Shown in pieces: positions 12,945 to 26,859 of a stretch of 64,000 bases of DNA. The stretch comes from Rhynochetos jubatus (Eukaryota > Chordata > Aves > Eurypygiformes > Rhynochetidae): contig CM050659.1 in the NCBI GenBank assembly GCA_027574665.1, positions 18,701,001-18,765,000 of the forward strand, given 5' to 3'. Position 1 is the stretch's first letter. Each line of letters begins with the position of its first letter. Below the pieces are notes generated by a model. It made no database searches, was not told the origin of the DNA, and worked only from the letters and a program-made list of their open reading frames with translations. The translations under genes and the position numbers were made by a program.

Positions 12945-13721
12945 TTAGCAAAGAGCTTTCTCTGCCCGACTGCTGGACATTTTCACTTCTAATCTCCTCA
13001 GTACCTCTTTGCTCTTCACTGAGTAAGCCGTTCTTCTCAAGTCCTCTCCCTTGGTCCACCAAGCCCAGCTTTCAGCTCCATTTCCCACCAGTGTCAAGTT
13101 TGGAAGGACAAAATTGTTACCACTCCCATAGCAGTCCAATTCACAGGGGTTCCCAGATGTTGTATGGGCTGTTGTAAGCCCCAAACGCTGTCTGAGTCCC
13201 CCAGTAAAAAACAGAGCCCCATACACAGTGGGAGGCCAACTGTGGCAGCCCCAGTTTGCTGTGCCTGGATGAAGAGAGGCTGGCTCTGCAGCCATCGAGG
13301 CCTCCAGAAGTTTCAAAGGAATGCAGTCATTGCTTGACAATTTTGCCATATAAGCTTTTTTCCAACTTCTACTTATTTTCCTTGTTTGGCAGTTCTCCAC
13401 AAAGTATTTCAAGGAAATACAAAAACTTCTACTCAGCCCAGGCTCCAGGCTAGCTGGGGGCTGTTTGTTTACCTTGGTTAGCAGCGTGCTCAGCCAAAGC
13501 TCCCGTGTTCCCAGAGGCAAGATCCCCTCTTCTCGCAAGGCATCATGAGGACACATCCCAAGATGCAAACCTGGGCTGTGAGGCACAGCGCCGAATGAAC
13601 AACCCACTCTCCACAAACGCAACAGCATTCTTCTATCCAGCTTCTGAGTCCTGGCAAAGCCAACGGCTTTGCAAAACTCTTCACTTTCCTCCTCCTCCTC
13701 CTCCCTTCCCTCATCCAACAT
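12945..13721 (-). other. Longest open frame in the window, 258 codons, probably not a gene
   Basis: An ATG-initiated minus-strand frame of 258 codons lies within the presumed intron of gene A. The start is followed by a GAG/GAA-rich run encoding six Glu residues, from a CTC-repeat stretch at about 13,688-13,708 on the plus strand. Beyond this the peptide shows no signal peptide, membrane segment or family motif that I recognise. Frames on both strands overlap it and are also fairly open, which points to local lack of stop codons rather than selection. It would be expected only rarely by chance in a window of this size, so it is worth a homology check. Confidence 0.15.
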
Positions 13722-15529
13722 GCAAACACACTCCTGCGAAGAACCTCAGCTCCAGTCTGTTAATAGTTTATAACACACCTATTTTTTTGCTATGCATTGG
13801 TTAATCTTTTCAATAGTTGCAGTGACATTAATCTACACTTCCCAAAGCTCAGCGAGTGCGTGCGGAAGCCCAGGAAACCCTATTTCCTGAGAAAGAGCTT
13901 ACAGCACAGAGAGGCAGGCTGTGAATGAGCCAGGTGCAGCTCCAAGCACGCACACACGTCCTGCAAAGCTCTTGTATTCCACTTGTTACGGTGTCAGCCT
14001 TTCAACATATGCCTTACGTACCAGGATGCAATACTGCATACTTAGGCTTTTTATTTCCAATTAGTACATAATTGAAGAAACCCACCTTATTACAAGTTGG
14101 AGCCTCTAACTCTGAACAAAAATGTGTTTTAAACAAGTCATCCTACTTTTTTTTTTTTAAACTTATTTACTCCAGTACTCAACACTTCAAGCATGAGCAT
14201 GCTCCAGCAGAGAAACTACAATGGTTTAATACAGCCCTGTACACTATGGTGCATGTTATTATTTGAAGGCTTTTATGAACACAGATCAGCAAATGAAGAG
14301 GTACAACCTGTTAATTTAATGAGGACAAGACCTTCTATCCTGGGTAATTCTTCTTGCCCAGAAAAACAGCACATTTCTGTCCTTTCCAAAGAAAAAAAAA
14401 ATAATAATCCTCTTGCTAACAATAAGCTACAGCAATCAGTAAACAAATCTGCCCTCACGGCCAGCAGCAGCTATCGGTGCATTACAAACAGCGTTGGCTC
14501 TCTAGGCTGCCCGTCCCATTGCAGGATGGGGGAGAGGGGGCATGTGTGGGCTTAGGGACTGTGAAAGGGCCTCCAGGGCACCCTTTGGTAGCCACTGTCA
14601 TAGGAGAGCCCCAGCTCTGCTCTCAGAAGGTGACATCCCCAGAAGCAAAGAGATGAACAGAAACTTCTCCTCATTTAGGTGCTGGAATTTTACATAAGAC
14701 TCCTGACACTCCCCAAGGCGTATTGTTGCTTCCATCAAAGGAAGCCAGGGAGCGTGACTGATGGTTTGATTTTCAGTGGTGCTTAGGTTCTGCAGCTCTC
14801 ATCAATTGCAGTGCAAGTCGTAGGTACTCAAGGCCAAATTTCTTTTTTTAAAAGGGTAGGTATTTTAAAATGTATTGCAGTCAACAAGAATTAGGAGCTA
14901 CAGTTCTTTGAAGGGTATGAAGGTCTCAGAAGTCACACTGTGGTTTTTCTCCTCCTCGCCCTAACGTTTTGCTTTCTGGTTCAGAAAAGATGACAGGAAC
15001 ACTGAAGACGCCCGTTTCATTGCAGAAATCAAAAAGAGAAGATACAACAAAATACCTCCTTGGAGAGGAACACAAATGGTGCAGGGAGCCTCCCGAAAAT
15101 GTACAAACACCACAAAAACCGGGTGACTGCAATGTCCATTCATTTGCTTCCGTTTCCCACGGGAGAGGGGAACCCACACCATTTCCAAACCCCTGTTTAT
15201 CCCCTCTCAAGAGTCAATTTAGTTAGAAGCAAACGTCTTTATTACTCCTAGAAAAATCTCACAGTAGAGCCCTCTCTTTGTCAGTACTGCTGCATTAAAC
15301 AGTAAAACTGCATTATCCATTAGGAGGTTTTTAAGTCTATTTGTTTACACAAGAAGAGTTACTTTTACATTTCGAATTAGACAGCTATTAACTAACATAC
15401 AAGGGAATCACACCAGCACACGAAATCTGCTATCAGCACAATCTTATCAAAAGGAGAGCTTAAGGTTTTATTAAGAACAACAAATTAATCATGATAATGT
15501 GTTCTTAAATCCTCACACGCAGAGGTCAA

Positions 15530-15544
15530 GGGGGGGGGGGGGGG
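15530..15544 (+). repeat. Run of 15 G
   Basis: An uninterrupted run of 15 guanines lies within otherwise AT-rich presumed intron. Long G-runs can form quadruplexes and are prone to length errors and polymorphism. On the minus-strand transcript this would be a C-run. Confidence 0.95.
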
Positions 15545-17126
15545 CTTTTTACAAGTTCCTTGAAGCAACATATTTTCTCTATTGATGTTGGAGTTATAAC
15601 AGACTTCTGTAAGAGAAAAAGCTTTTTCAAATTCTTCTGGCATTATTCTATATATGAAAATCTATGAGGTACACTAAATTAAGTTAGAATTACATTATGC
15701 ATAGTCATTCTTGCACTGTTACACAGGGAAAATAACTGCTCTAGTATTCAGAAGCTGCCAGAATGTCTTTAACCCTTTCTGAGCAAACACAGCAGAGTAG
15801 ATGCTTGTTGAGGTATAACAGGTCACAGACCCCAAGTCCAGGGAGATCTCAAGTGCTTTATCATCATTCTGTGATCCCCTGCACAAGAGACTTTCTTATA
15901 CAGTTTTCCAATACAGTGCACCACCAAAGAATTCAACTTTGACATTTTTAAATCAGCTGCATTAAACATACGCACTTTTTGTGACTCTTTCTGGTTAAAA
16001 ATGTGGCTTGATGGGCCGTTGTCAGTATGGAGAGACATAAAAGTTAACAGACCAAAGGAGCACCTTAGTGGTGCTTTGGAATAGCACTTGAGAGTAGTAA
16101 TGTGTGACTGTGCCATCAAAGCCTACGGCAGAAAGCAGCCATAATTTACAGTCTCACCCAGGGACTTAATTAATCCTTTCTGATTTTGGGGTCCTTTACT
16201 ATCCGTAGGAGACTGACATACTTCATTTTGTCAGCTAGCAACACAAACTACATGGACATGTAGTCCAACTGTGAAAGTTGTAACCCAGTGCAGACTAGAT
16301 GACTAAATGCCAGAAGATAATTTAGAACAGAAGAGAAAATTATGTTTCTGTAATTCCAGAAAGCACGAACCTGGATTTCCCACATCCCATTAAAAACCTC
16401 CTTCTGACATGACTATTCCATTCAGATCAAACAAAACAGCTTGAACCTGGGATGGAGCAAACCTGGATTCCACACAGCTGTTCCACAGCCTCACTCTCAG
16501 TATGTCCTCCAAGGAAGACACCTGAGAGAGCTGCTCATGGCCTCCACTGCCCACACTGATGATGGGAGACAATGGAGATCTTCAGCCTGTTGTTCCCCCC
16601 AACAACTCACACTGACGGCTTTTTTGGCAGAGGCATCCCTCACACACCCATGTCTGAGCACAGTCAATTTGTTCAAGACAAACCCAACTTGTTCTAGCTA
16701 ATTAAGTGTATTCCTGCTTTTGCCTTACAGGGGAGATGGAGAAGCCACCACTGTTTTAGCAGTATCCAACCACAGAGCTCCAAGAACTAATGCACAAACA
16801 CTCATCACCCAGCACTGGGTCTTTCCATCCCAATAAAACTGGCTTTCAGAAAGAACTACCATTAAATATTTTTTATAGATATATATTTGCTGCTGCAAAC
16901 TGAGCAGGACAGGACTAAGATGGCCACTAAACAGGTGGCCAGGCAATTCCATGTCTTTTCTTGCGGCAAGAAGTTAATTTGTGCGTTCAGTCAGGCAAGT
17001 GGTACCCAACTCATGGCGGAAGAATTATCGAGCAATCTTGATCCACAGTGTAGTTCTTTGCCACCCAAATCATCGTAAGTCCATTAAAAGTTAATCACAA
17101 ATAATATCAATATAAGTTTCTGAATT

Positions 17127-17142
17127 AAAAAAAAAAAAAAAA
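17127..17142 (+). repeat. Run of 16 A
   Basis: Simple A-run in AT-rich sequence, with no associated element seen. Confidence 0.95.
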
Positions 17143-18424
17143 TAGCCCTGCCAGGAATTGCAGGCTTTCTGCTCTTCCGTACAAAATGAACCCAATGTCT
17201 ATAAGTAATTTTAATTAACTTTCTGAGAGATTAATGTTTTATCATTATCACCATAAGCTCAAACGAGCACTCTAGGACAGGCTATGGCCCTCTAATTAGC
17301 ACTACTAAACTATTTCTGGTCCTTCACAGAGGTGAAGCACTCAAGAGTTCCAGTCAAACGGAGAAAAAACAATGCCAGTCCATGAGAAATTATAGTTTAA
17401 ATGAGTCAACAATCCAACCTCAGAGGTAATTTTATCACCACATGTACTTGACAAAAGCTAGCTGCTTACTGATACAGTCAAGTTCTGTTTTACAATTTCA
17501 TTTAGCTTTCCAATTGCAAAGGCAGTTTCGCAGGCAAGGCGCAGCTGGAGACCACCACAGCTTTGTTTCTTTATATCACATCTAATTGAGAAGGTTTCCA
17601 AGGATAATCGTTGTTGAGAAATATATTGATTTACTTCTGAGAATCTTAAAGATGCTTGAGGAATTGCAAATGGGAGTTCCCCCCAAAGGATTTGTCTTTC
17701 AAATAATAGCAGTGATGTATTACTTTTCTCCTGTGGGCTACAAAACTTCCATTAAAATTCAAATTTTGTATTTGGAAACAATACTGTGGTATCCAAATGG
17801 ATTAACATTAAAGGGTCTTTTCAAGTGGATGCACTGAAGGAATCTGCACAGCATGCCTGAATTCAGCCCGCACTAAACTATATGCTGATTGTTTAGTCAA
17901 ACTACAGCCAAGATGTCATTTTAGGGGAATTTCCACTGCTACACCTACCATATTGACAGGCTTGACTTTTATTTTAATGAAGAGCCAGGTCCCTACAAAA
18001 TCCACTGCAGTGCAATTTTCATCATGGTATTACCTAGAAAAGGCAAAGACTCTTCCTGGGGATTTACTGCAATACGTGTACACTTCTCTCTCCACTTATC
18101 CATTGCAATGCCTGAGGTGGAAGCAGGAGAAGGAGCTGTCAGGGTCTACTTTCACTGCTAACTTGGTTTCCCCCCGCTTGCGTTCTCACCTCAGCAATTT
18201 GTGGCATACATCAAATTACACCAGCAGGGAAATTTCAGCTTCAAAATGCTTCAAATTTACAGAGTACAAACATCCATTAAGTACTCATTACTTAAATGAT
18301 AATTGCTGTCCATTTGCATGCACAATAGTCACAGTCTAGAGGCAGGATACGTGCGCGGGGACCTGCTCTGCAGCCATCTCGCAAGCAGGGTCAATGGGAG
18401 GTTCCCTGCAGCAAGTGCCAACAC

Positions 18425-18580
18425 AACTGGGCACCATAATAAGAACTGTGTTGTTATAGGCTAAATAAGCAGCTCCGCTGCTTGATCCCGTGGGTTATGA
18501 GGTAATTAGCTTGTGAATAACCGAAATCAATGGATGTTTCTGCAGAATCACACCAAATAAGCAGAAGCTTGGCACACAGA
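18425..18580. promoter_or_regulatory. Candidate conserved non-coding element with small hairpin
   Basis: AAGCAGC and GCTGCTT form a perfect 7-base inverted repeat around TCC at 18,467-18,483. It is followed by GAGGTAATTAGCTTG and AAATCAATGGATG, resembling homeodomain and PBX/HOX-type sites. Motif inference only. Confidence 0.22.
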
Positions 18581-21500
18581 AGGGAGAAACAGTCCCAGTG
18601 CTACAGAGTCATGTTTGTTAATTCCTAGTTTAATTCCACCAACTTCAATAGCTTTACTGCAGGAGAAAAAAAACATAGCCTAGGGTTACTAGTAAACCCT
18701 ATGAAGTTACCCTGCAATTTGAAAGCTAAAATGAAGTACTGCTTTTCCTTCAACACCTTCACTTAAAAAGCCCTCCTCACTCCCAGGACTGCACACACTG
18801 CTGCCTCTGAACCCACTGCCACCAAACTCCTGAAATTCCCACGGAAATCATGTCACTTTGTGATTTCCTGTCCCTATAAACCCCAAACCCTCCCCCACTT
18901 TTCCATCAAGCAAAATCTGTAATCAAATAAACATTTTAAAGACTTTTCTTCTAAAGCCTTAGTCATTTGCACCTATCCTTGCAAAAAGCCTTCCCAGTTT
19001 TCTCTGCACGACATCTATCCCATCCTCTCATCCCTCGATACACCACTAAGTTGCATTTCCACTTGCAGCCATCCTTAAATGACCTTGGAAACACTGAATC
19101 CCATTGCCCCAGAGCAATAAGTACATTCCACTGTTTCTTCAAACTTTTCAGGTTCAAGTACTCGAATTCCACAAATATAAACCTTGTTTCACGATAGTTC
19201 TGCTCCCTCCAGTGCAGGCTGTGGAAACCACGCAGGCTACCAAGGACTGAACCTAAGCCCAAAGCAGGACTTAAAGGGAATAGTACTCCAGGGAGCATCA
19301 GCATCATCCAAAACACTTCGTGTATCACTAAAGCAACATGATAACTATTAAAACATTCTTCACAGACTACATCTGTTCCTGAGTTACCTACTCCAGACTG
19401 GTGTTTTTAAAATACACTCCAAACAAGCGTTAACTCAAAAAGATCTACCAAAATGGCACTGTAACTTGCACACACACACAACACAAAGATTAGTCAAGCT
19501 GAAGCGGAACGATACACTCAAATAACAGACATCCGATCGATCAGAAATTAAAAGCCAAGTGAAGCAACAATGTAAAATTATATCTGCTGAGAAGGCAACA
19601 CACAGCTCTGTTGAGGGTTGGTAAAAAACACCCATCAGAAGGATGTAACTGGCAGCTCTTTTTAACCCTCACCCGCCCCCTTCAGGGAAGGTGTGAAATG
19701 CACCGAGTTTGCAGAATATCAGCACAGGAAATATTAAATTCTTTCATTAGAAAGAGTTTGTCTCAGCTCGTGACACAGGCTTTCAAGCTTTGATGTGAAA
19801 AGTAGCTCTAAATGAAGTATAACTATGTAGGAGACCAAACTGACTGTTTGGGGAAGAACGATTGCATGAGAGCCTGATTTCTTCCCCAGCCCAGTCTTAA
19901 TGGTAAGTGTCTCTTAAATAGGAAAGTCAATATGCTTATGAATTCACAGATGGAGTGAGGAAAGAGAGCCTCACTGCACACAGTCAAGTGCACTAATGGA
20001 CAACAGTAATTATAAGATGGGCTCAGACCATGCTCAGGCGAAAAAGAGACTGCCAGAAGGGATGGAGCAGTTCTCCATTCAATGAGACACATGGGATGAG
20101 GAACAGAGGGCGAGTCTGCCATTTGAAAATGAAGCCATCATTATTATCACCTCTGAATTTACCCTGAAGCCAGGAGACCCAGGGCAGTACCTCCTCATGG
20201 CTGCACTCGCAGGTTTGTTAGGAAGGAAGCCGGCAGTACCCTGCTCAGCCCCTGCTGGCTGCCTCCCTAGCAGCGCTGGGACCTCCAGGCACTGCACTTT
20301 GTCTTCTCTGGTGGGTGACCACTCATTTTGCTGCCCACTGCCATCTGCAGAAGGAACTCGAACAGTTTACCCAAAATAAGACCTTTTCTGAATGAGTTAA
20401 CCAACTGCATACAGGGAAACATCATAAGAAAGGAAAGAGGGGAAAAAAACCTATATATATTCCAAATAAAAATTAAGCTCTGAACACATCTCTCCCTCTA
20501 GGCAATTATATGGGTAAATTAGGTACTGAACAAATGAAATAGTTATTGCAAGTCTGCTCTTGCAATATTCTTTTTCCAGAAACAGTAAATTACTTTGAGT
20601 ATTTATCATAATCTGTTATCTGCAGAAAAATGTGAAAACTAAATAGATTTATGGAAATGCATTTACCTAATAATATTTACCAAATGACACCATTCCCTCA
20701 GCTGCTTGTAGTGAACTCAGTCACAGAGACTAAGGAGAGGTTTGCCTTATTAATACAGCTCTCTGCCTGTGTATTTTAAATACCTTAGAGCACAGTACCA
20801 TCTGTGTGTATTCTACTAATGAGCTACTTCTTAGACTGAGGAAGGCCAGCCAGCCAACACCGATTACTCAGATGGATACTGCCTAATTTTTAAGCAATTA
20901 ATGAGCTCCTCTCTCGTGCTACATAGAAGCTTCCTCTGGTTAATTCTCTTGGCACATTACGGCATAGCCTATTCTAAAGAAAGTTTCTCAAAGAAAAAAG
21001 AAAGAGGAACATTACATAGAGCCCAGTCCCATTCCTTAGAGGAGGAATGTGTGTGGGACACAACCTTGAGAAGCCCCAGCTGGGACAATGCTGAGCAAGG
21101 GCTGCACCACTGCCTCCCAGCGTAGCTGAGACAGGGAACAGCACCCTGCAAAAGGGGTAGCTCGGCCCTCTCCCTCCCTCTAGACTGTTTGGGGCACCAA
21201 GATATCTTTAGTAACACCTCAAAGGAAAGCCTGGAAGAGCCAATACCACGCTTACACATGACCTTGGATGGTTTTATTCCCTCTCACCTCCCAGTCATTT
21301 GGAAAACCCTGACACTGGCTATCACCAAATGCTGCAGAGCTGAGGCTCACCAGCCACGGATGCTGCATGCTCAAGTATCACTGAACACTTATAGCAAGAT
21401 GACTGACTGCTCCCATCTTGTCCCTTATCTGACTGATGTGATTTTAAAAGGTGAGCCTTCAGGGGCTATTAGATTATGCAAAAAGAGAATTCCCTCTTCT

Positions 21501-21973
21501 GCCACTAAAAAATATTTCTTAATAAGCTAAACAAAGTTTACGGAGATCAAAATTACCTTTTACAGCTCCCTGTTGGAAAGCGCTGTAGTAAAGCATAGAA
21601 TGAGTATTAAATTATCTCAGTAATTACATTGATAATGCATAACTTTCATGTGCACAATAAAACCATTAAAAGAGATCTGATTTTTACAAGTATATTACAC
21701 ATCATGACTCTGAAAGGGCAACCCTACGTACAGGAAAGGATGCACTTGTCTTGCACAAACCTGGAAAACATGCCCACTCCAACCACAGCAGCGAAACGAC
21801 TACAGAGGAGAGCTTTTTACCCAGCAGCCCCCAGCAAGCAAAAGCCTTGCCTCCCTTGGGGATGCTCATATTTACACACCAACATCAAGCCATTCTGCAA
21901 GCCCATTGTGGGATGTGTATTTTTTTAAGTTGCCGTGACCAAGGTACCAGCATTTCACTGCTGGGGGCCAGGC

Positions 21974-21993
21974 AAAAAAAAAAAAAAAAAAAA
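21974..21993 (+). repeat. Run of 20 A
   Basis: An uninterrupted run of 20 adenines is followed by GGGTTCC. No upstream gene-like or SINE-like body, and no flanking target duplication, was evident, so it is recorded as a simple repeat rather than a retrocopy tail. Confidence 0.95.
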
Positions 21994-24514
21994 GGGTTCC
22001 AACAAAGCAACAACTAATTACTACAGCACATCAAGGGCCTTCCTCACTACAAGAGGAAGCATGTTGGTGACACATTCCACAAGGGACTTCACACAAGAGC
22101 ATGCTGGACAACCAACTGACCTGTGTTCTTCAGAGAAAGACATCAATTGCCACTCTTTATGAGGGACGGCAAATGGAACAGTTCATTTGTAGACATTTCT
22201 AAAGCTGGATTTAATAAAGATCCTTTCTTCATTGGCTGAGCTTTACACTTTGCCTGTGTAACGACCACAACAGTTGCAGCCAGGCATCCCAGGTGGCTGG
22301 ATTTAGGTTTCATCTCTCATGCACTAAGTCAGAGGCATTTTTCATAGTTGGAACAAAACCATTTGCAATAAACACTGAATGGTAAAGAGCAAATTTAATC
22401 ATCCAATCCACATGAAAAAATCATAATGCTGTAAATAATATGATGTAAAGTCACATTGAATAAGAACTATGTTGACCTACATCAGAAGTCAGCCAAAAAG
22501 CTTCAGCTTTCAATCTGCTTTGATAAAGCTGAAACACTCCACTCCTAAGTGCAGTTTCCACTGCAGTCCTCTGATTTGCCTAAAATTACAGATGTCATTT
22601 TGAATGGAAATATTACACCCAAAATGTCATTAGCGATACACATCCTAATTTCTTCCCTTATTCTTGATTGTCTAACCACACCACTATTCACACCTCTCTG
22701 GCTTTATACAACGGGACAAGATTTCCAAGGTCACATTACAAAAATAAGTAATAGATTCAAGGGCTCAAATCTGCAATAATTATTTTCTTGGCTTCAGTTT
22801 CAAATTCACTTTTCTAAACCACAAGTACCAGAACAAATGGGTTTCAGAAATACTTTGAAATTGATTTATTTCCTCAACAAAACATACTCTGCAACAGGAG
22901 CCTGCAACTAGAGAGGAAGAAGCAGTTCCAGAAGGTGGTTCCCCTTCACCAGGGAGGTCTGCCAGAGCACGGTGCTCATGGCTGCAGATCCACCTCCAAC
23001 CTGGGAGCCAAGGAAGCCTGCGCAATGACCTGGCTCCACTGAAGTACTCTCAGTTTCAGCTCTCCTCTGCAGGCAACCCAAGAGATTTGACACAGCCAAC
23101 TGCTTCCCAGCAGGGAATCCCAGAAACAGGAGAGTCCTGACCACCGTGTTCAAAGACTTCCAGCTTCTCCATCCAACATCCGTACCGAAGACCTCAAGTC
23201 CTCGTGTTTCGCTGCAACTCTTGAATGCCCCAGATACAGAGCCTGGGAATAACCCTGCCTTTGATTCATGTTCCAGCAGCTTTCCATGGCTTATTAAATG
23301 TATCCATCTCAGGGAATTTACTGTTCAAAATGAAACTGTGTCACTGAAAAAGAAATTCTGACAAGCCCTATTCTGCAGAATGTGATTTTATTTCTGCATT
23401 TTGTCATTGGCTGAAAGACACCAGAATGATTATATCTTGCATTACTCTTCCTCTTCCAGGCTCACCCACATATGTGTTTTTGCGGAACGTCTAAGACAGG
23501 AAAGCATGCATGAAGTGGCTCTGCACATTGACCCAAATAACCTTAGGATCCCAGAGTGCATCGGCAAAACAAAAACATAATGCTTAAATCCAAGAACAAA
23601 TAATTCCTGTTGTCTTGTGAAAAATCTGATCTGCTATATGAACATCAGTCTTCACAAATAATAAGTCACTTCTATCTCCAGCATACCAGACAATATCCAT
23701 TAATTCCCAAGTAATAAAAAATAAATTTTAAGAAGTCTGTGAAGCACTCAAATGTTTACATGTGTACAGTGGGATGAAAGGAACGTCATTACTTTAAACA
23801 AAGATGAGCATCTGGTTAGGCTCTACACTGAGGTGTCCTTGGATAAAGTGGTTTTAAGCTATTCACACATCTGATGACAGAACTCCAGTTCCTGGTATTG
23901 CTAAAAGTTTAAAGGCAGCTACTAGGTAAGCACAGATGGAGCCCAGAGCAGTGCAAACGTCCTGCCTGCCTGCAGAATTGCTGCAGTTCATAACCAACAA
24001 ACGTTCCCTAGGTCAGAAGAGTAAGCATATTCTCAGGTTTCTATAAACTTGGTTACCCAAGAGACTTCACTGGCATCTCCAAGGCTCCTGGTCCCTCAGG
24101 TACACACTCCATATGGCATTTTACATTAAGTGGTTTTTTCCTCCTGTGTCCCTCACGATACACTGGGAGGACAGCTTACAGTCCATACACACAACAGACT
24201 TGTAACATTCAAAGGCAAAAACTCTCAGTCTAAAACTAGTGCACACCACCTGGTACAGCAGAATCTCCCTCCTCCATTTCTAGCAGACCCATCTGACTTT
24301 CTCCTACTGACAAATAACAGAAATCACTAACACTTTTCCCTATTTTCCTAGCAGGTGTATCCAAGGACATAAAAGCATTTTCCACACACATGCTTATGTA
24401 GCCTTAACACTTCTCTAGGAGATAATATGGGTTTCCTCGTCCTTCCCTAAGGCATTAGCAACATAACAGAATAGAGGGAAACATTTTATTTATGTTATCC
24501 CTCCACACCACCTT

Positions 24515-24640
24515 CAGTGTGCTGGGCAACCTGAACATCGCTTTGTCTCTGGATGATTTTCTACCATCTGTAAAATGGGAATAACTATGATGCAAACATT
24601 AGAGACAAGAAGCACTTGTATGAAATGTCATGGTAGCAGA
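24515..24640 (+). mobile_element. MIR-like SINE remnant
   Basis: The segment GCTTTGTCTCTGGATGATTT, then TCTACCATCTGTAAAATGGG, then AATAACTATG follows the MIR core (CTCTGAGCCTCAGTTTCCTC, ATCTGTAAAATGGGGATAAT) with typical old divergence. The 5' part (GTGCTGGGCAACCTGAACA) resembles the preceding MIR block and the 3' part (GAAGCACTTGTA) the AAGCGCTT block. This is an ancient amniote-wide SINE, so the copy is not informative on species. Confidence 0.55.
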
Positions 24641-26785
24641 TGTTTACTGAAAACACTAAATAGTCCCATGAGACTTTAAACAAAACTCTGCCAAGGTAAC
24701 ACCACAACTAGAGTACTGGAAGTCCAAAAAATAATGCTACCATCATGTTTCAAGGCCTCTACTACGCAGCCCTAACAAACATTTAAACTATACACGTGTT
24801 CCCCAAACACAAGCAAGAGTGACACACAAGACATTGTACTTTAAATATTAGAAAGGAATTTGGGCAGTTCAGGCTTTGCCTTCTGCCCTGTTCACCGAGA
24901 GGGGAGCTGAATCCCTCAGGGGCTGTCCCTGACAGGTACCACTTTCCCTGATGTCTCCTGCCCCAGAGGGGCTGGTAGGTCAGGTTAGCAGCCAGGGTCT
25001 GATGCAGGTTTCCTTTCCTCTCACTTCATTACAGCAACAGGAATGAGAGAGATGCAAAAGGCTCATGCCAGGTACTGCTATTGCCTCCAGTTTATTTATC
25101 AAAAAACAGTGAACATCACTTACAGCTGCCTGGATCCAACAGTCTTCTACTTATTCAATTACTATTTAATTTCCCTTCTGGAGTAACAGGTGCAGAAATA
25201 TCAGTAGATACCTTTTTAAAGGAATACTGATCCCTCAAAGATGGAAACCAACTCACCTGTCTTACACTGAAGTGTCAAAATACCTTCCTCAAAAAAAACC
25301 AACCCACAAGGTGACTCTGAGTTTCCACAGGTCATATGCAGCACAACAGACCTACAGCTGTGTGACTCTCCAAGGTGGATGAGGTTTAAAACACATCAAG
25401 ATAACAGAAATAGCCTCCTCATGCTGTCTCCTTCCTGCTTCAAACAAGGAACCACATGGGGAGGGCAAGCAAGAAGGCAGAGGCTGGCAGGCATGAACAG
25501 CCTGGTTACCATGTCTCGGAAAGGCAAAGTGCTCAGGTCGGAAGCTAAACTTTTATCTAAGTCTTCCGTGGTGGAGCAGTGTATGTTTTCATATCAGTAT
25601 GTATTATAAGTACTAATCATGTTGCTTGTAGGAAAGAATCGATTGGATTTAAAAGGGTTAGAGATTAATAAAGTGATAAAATGTACACTCTAGAGGTGAC
25701 ACTGCAGCTCAGATCAATTTTGCTTTCAACTCAAAGATAGGCAATCATTTCTACTTTAGCGAGTTCTAACAGTATCACAACAATCTCACGCCGGTCTATA
25801 TACTAATGTTTGCACATACATGAACTGAACTGAAAAAATAATTCCTTCTTTCTTCACAGGTCAACAACTTGAAATACTTAACTCTGCACCTCCTGGGAAG
25901 GCAAACTTCTGTTTCCTTCATTATTCACAAAATCAAATTCTCCAAACTTAAATGCCAAAAAAATAACCACAAATGCACCTTAATTCTCCTTTCTGTCACT
26001 GTTTCCTGCAGTGATACCAACATCTCCTACCTCACAATTTTACTGCTTGCCGCTTCCACCGCTATATTCATGGCAAAACCAAGTAAATCGGTAGAAAAAG
26101 GACTTTTCTGATACAAAGTCGCATGAGGACTAGCAATTTCAAACTGAACTGCACTTCAAACAAGCAGCAGGGTTCTGAAAGTAAAATAGAAAAAGTTCTT
26201 TAAATTCAGTGTACAGTTAGGAGAATGTGGATTAATGCTCATACCTAGTTCCATTTAAGGAGCCTTATTTACGTTCCTTCAACTATATACAGCTGTCTGT
26301 AACACCTGTCTTACACGAGTATCCAGGCTGCGAAAACCCAAGCACACTTCAGAACTGTTCTTGGTCAGGAGTTGGCACAAAGCTAAGCCATTCCATCCCA
26401 GATTCCCTATAGCTCCTATGGGTTCACATCCCCCCAGGTTACCTCCGAGCCTCTGCAGACATCCCCGACTCAACAGATGTTCATCTCTAGGACCAGTGAA
26501 CCTGCGGAGCTTGAAGACCATGTTCTGGGAAAGTTTACAGCTGTATTATTTATATACATTTGAACATTAGGTAAGACAAACCTTCCAAAAATATTTTTGT
26601 AAGCTAACTCAAAACCAAAACACACCACAACTTTCCCTGTCCCTCAGGACCGCCAGTTTTAGAGTAAGTTCACGAACCTAGGACACACACCCTCAAATCG
26701 AGCATATTAGAAATAGAAACGAGGATCTCTTGCAATTTCTTTTCAGGATCTTAAGGAAAACAAAGCACAGACACCTCGGTATATC

Positions 26786-26800
26786 TTTTTTTTTTTTTTT
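26786..26800 (+). repeat. Run of 15 T
   Basis: Simple T-run at the left edge of an AT-rich, possibly conserved patch. Similar runs lie at 11,267-11,280 (14 A) and 12,887-12,901 (15 A). Confidence 0.95.
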
Positions 26801-26859
26801 CATTTTAAAAGGCCCTATTTTTGGGAGGAAACAGTATTATCCAGTTAAAGGCACAAAGC

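Larger units (their letters stand above)
13722..24514. other. Gene-free stretch, presumed intron of gene A
   Basis: AT-rich sequence with simple repeats (15 G at 15,530; 16 A at 17,127; short CA at 19,469; 20 A at 21,974). A minus-strand open frame at 15,823-16,119 is 98 codons but has no recognisable family. A patch at 18,425-18,580 has homeobox cores and a small hairpin. No supported exon. Confidence 0.6.

Noticed and set aside
21974-21993. A-runs here and at 37,601, 17,127, 12,887 and 11,267 as tails of processed retrocopies.
   Set aside because: No retrocopy body, polyadenylation signal or flanking duplication was recognisable upstream of any of them.
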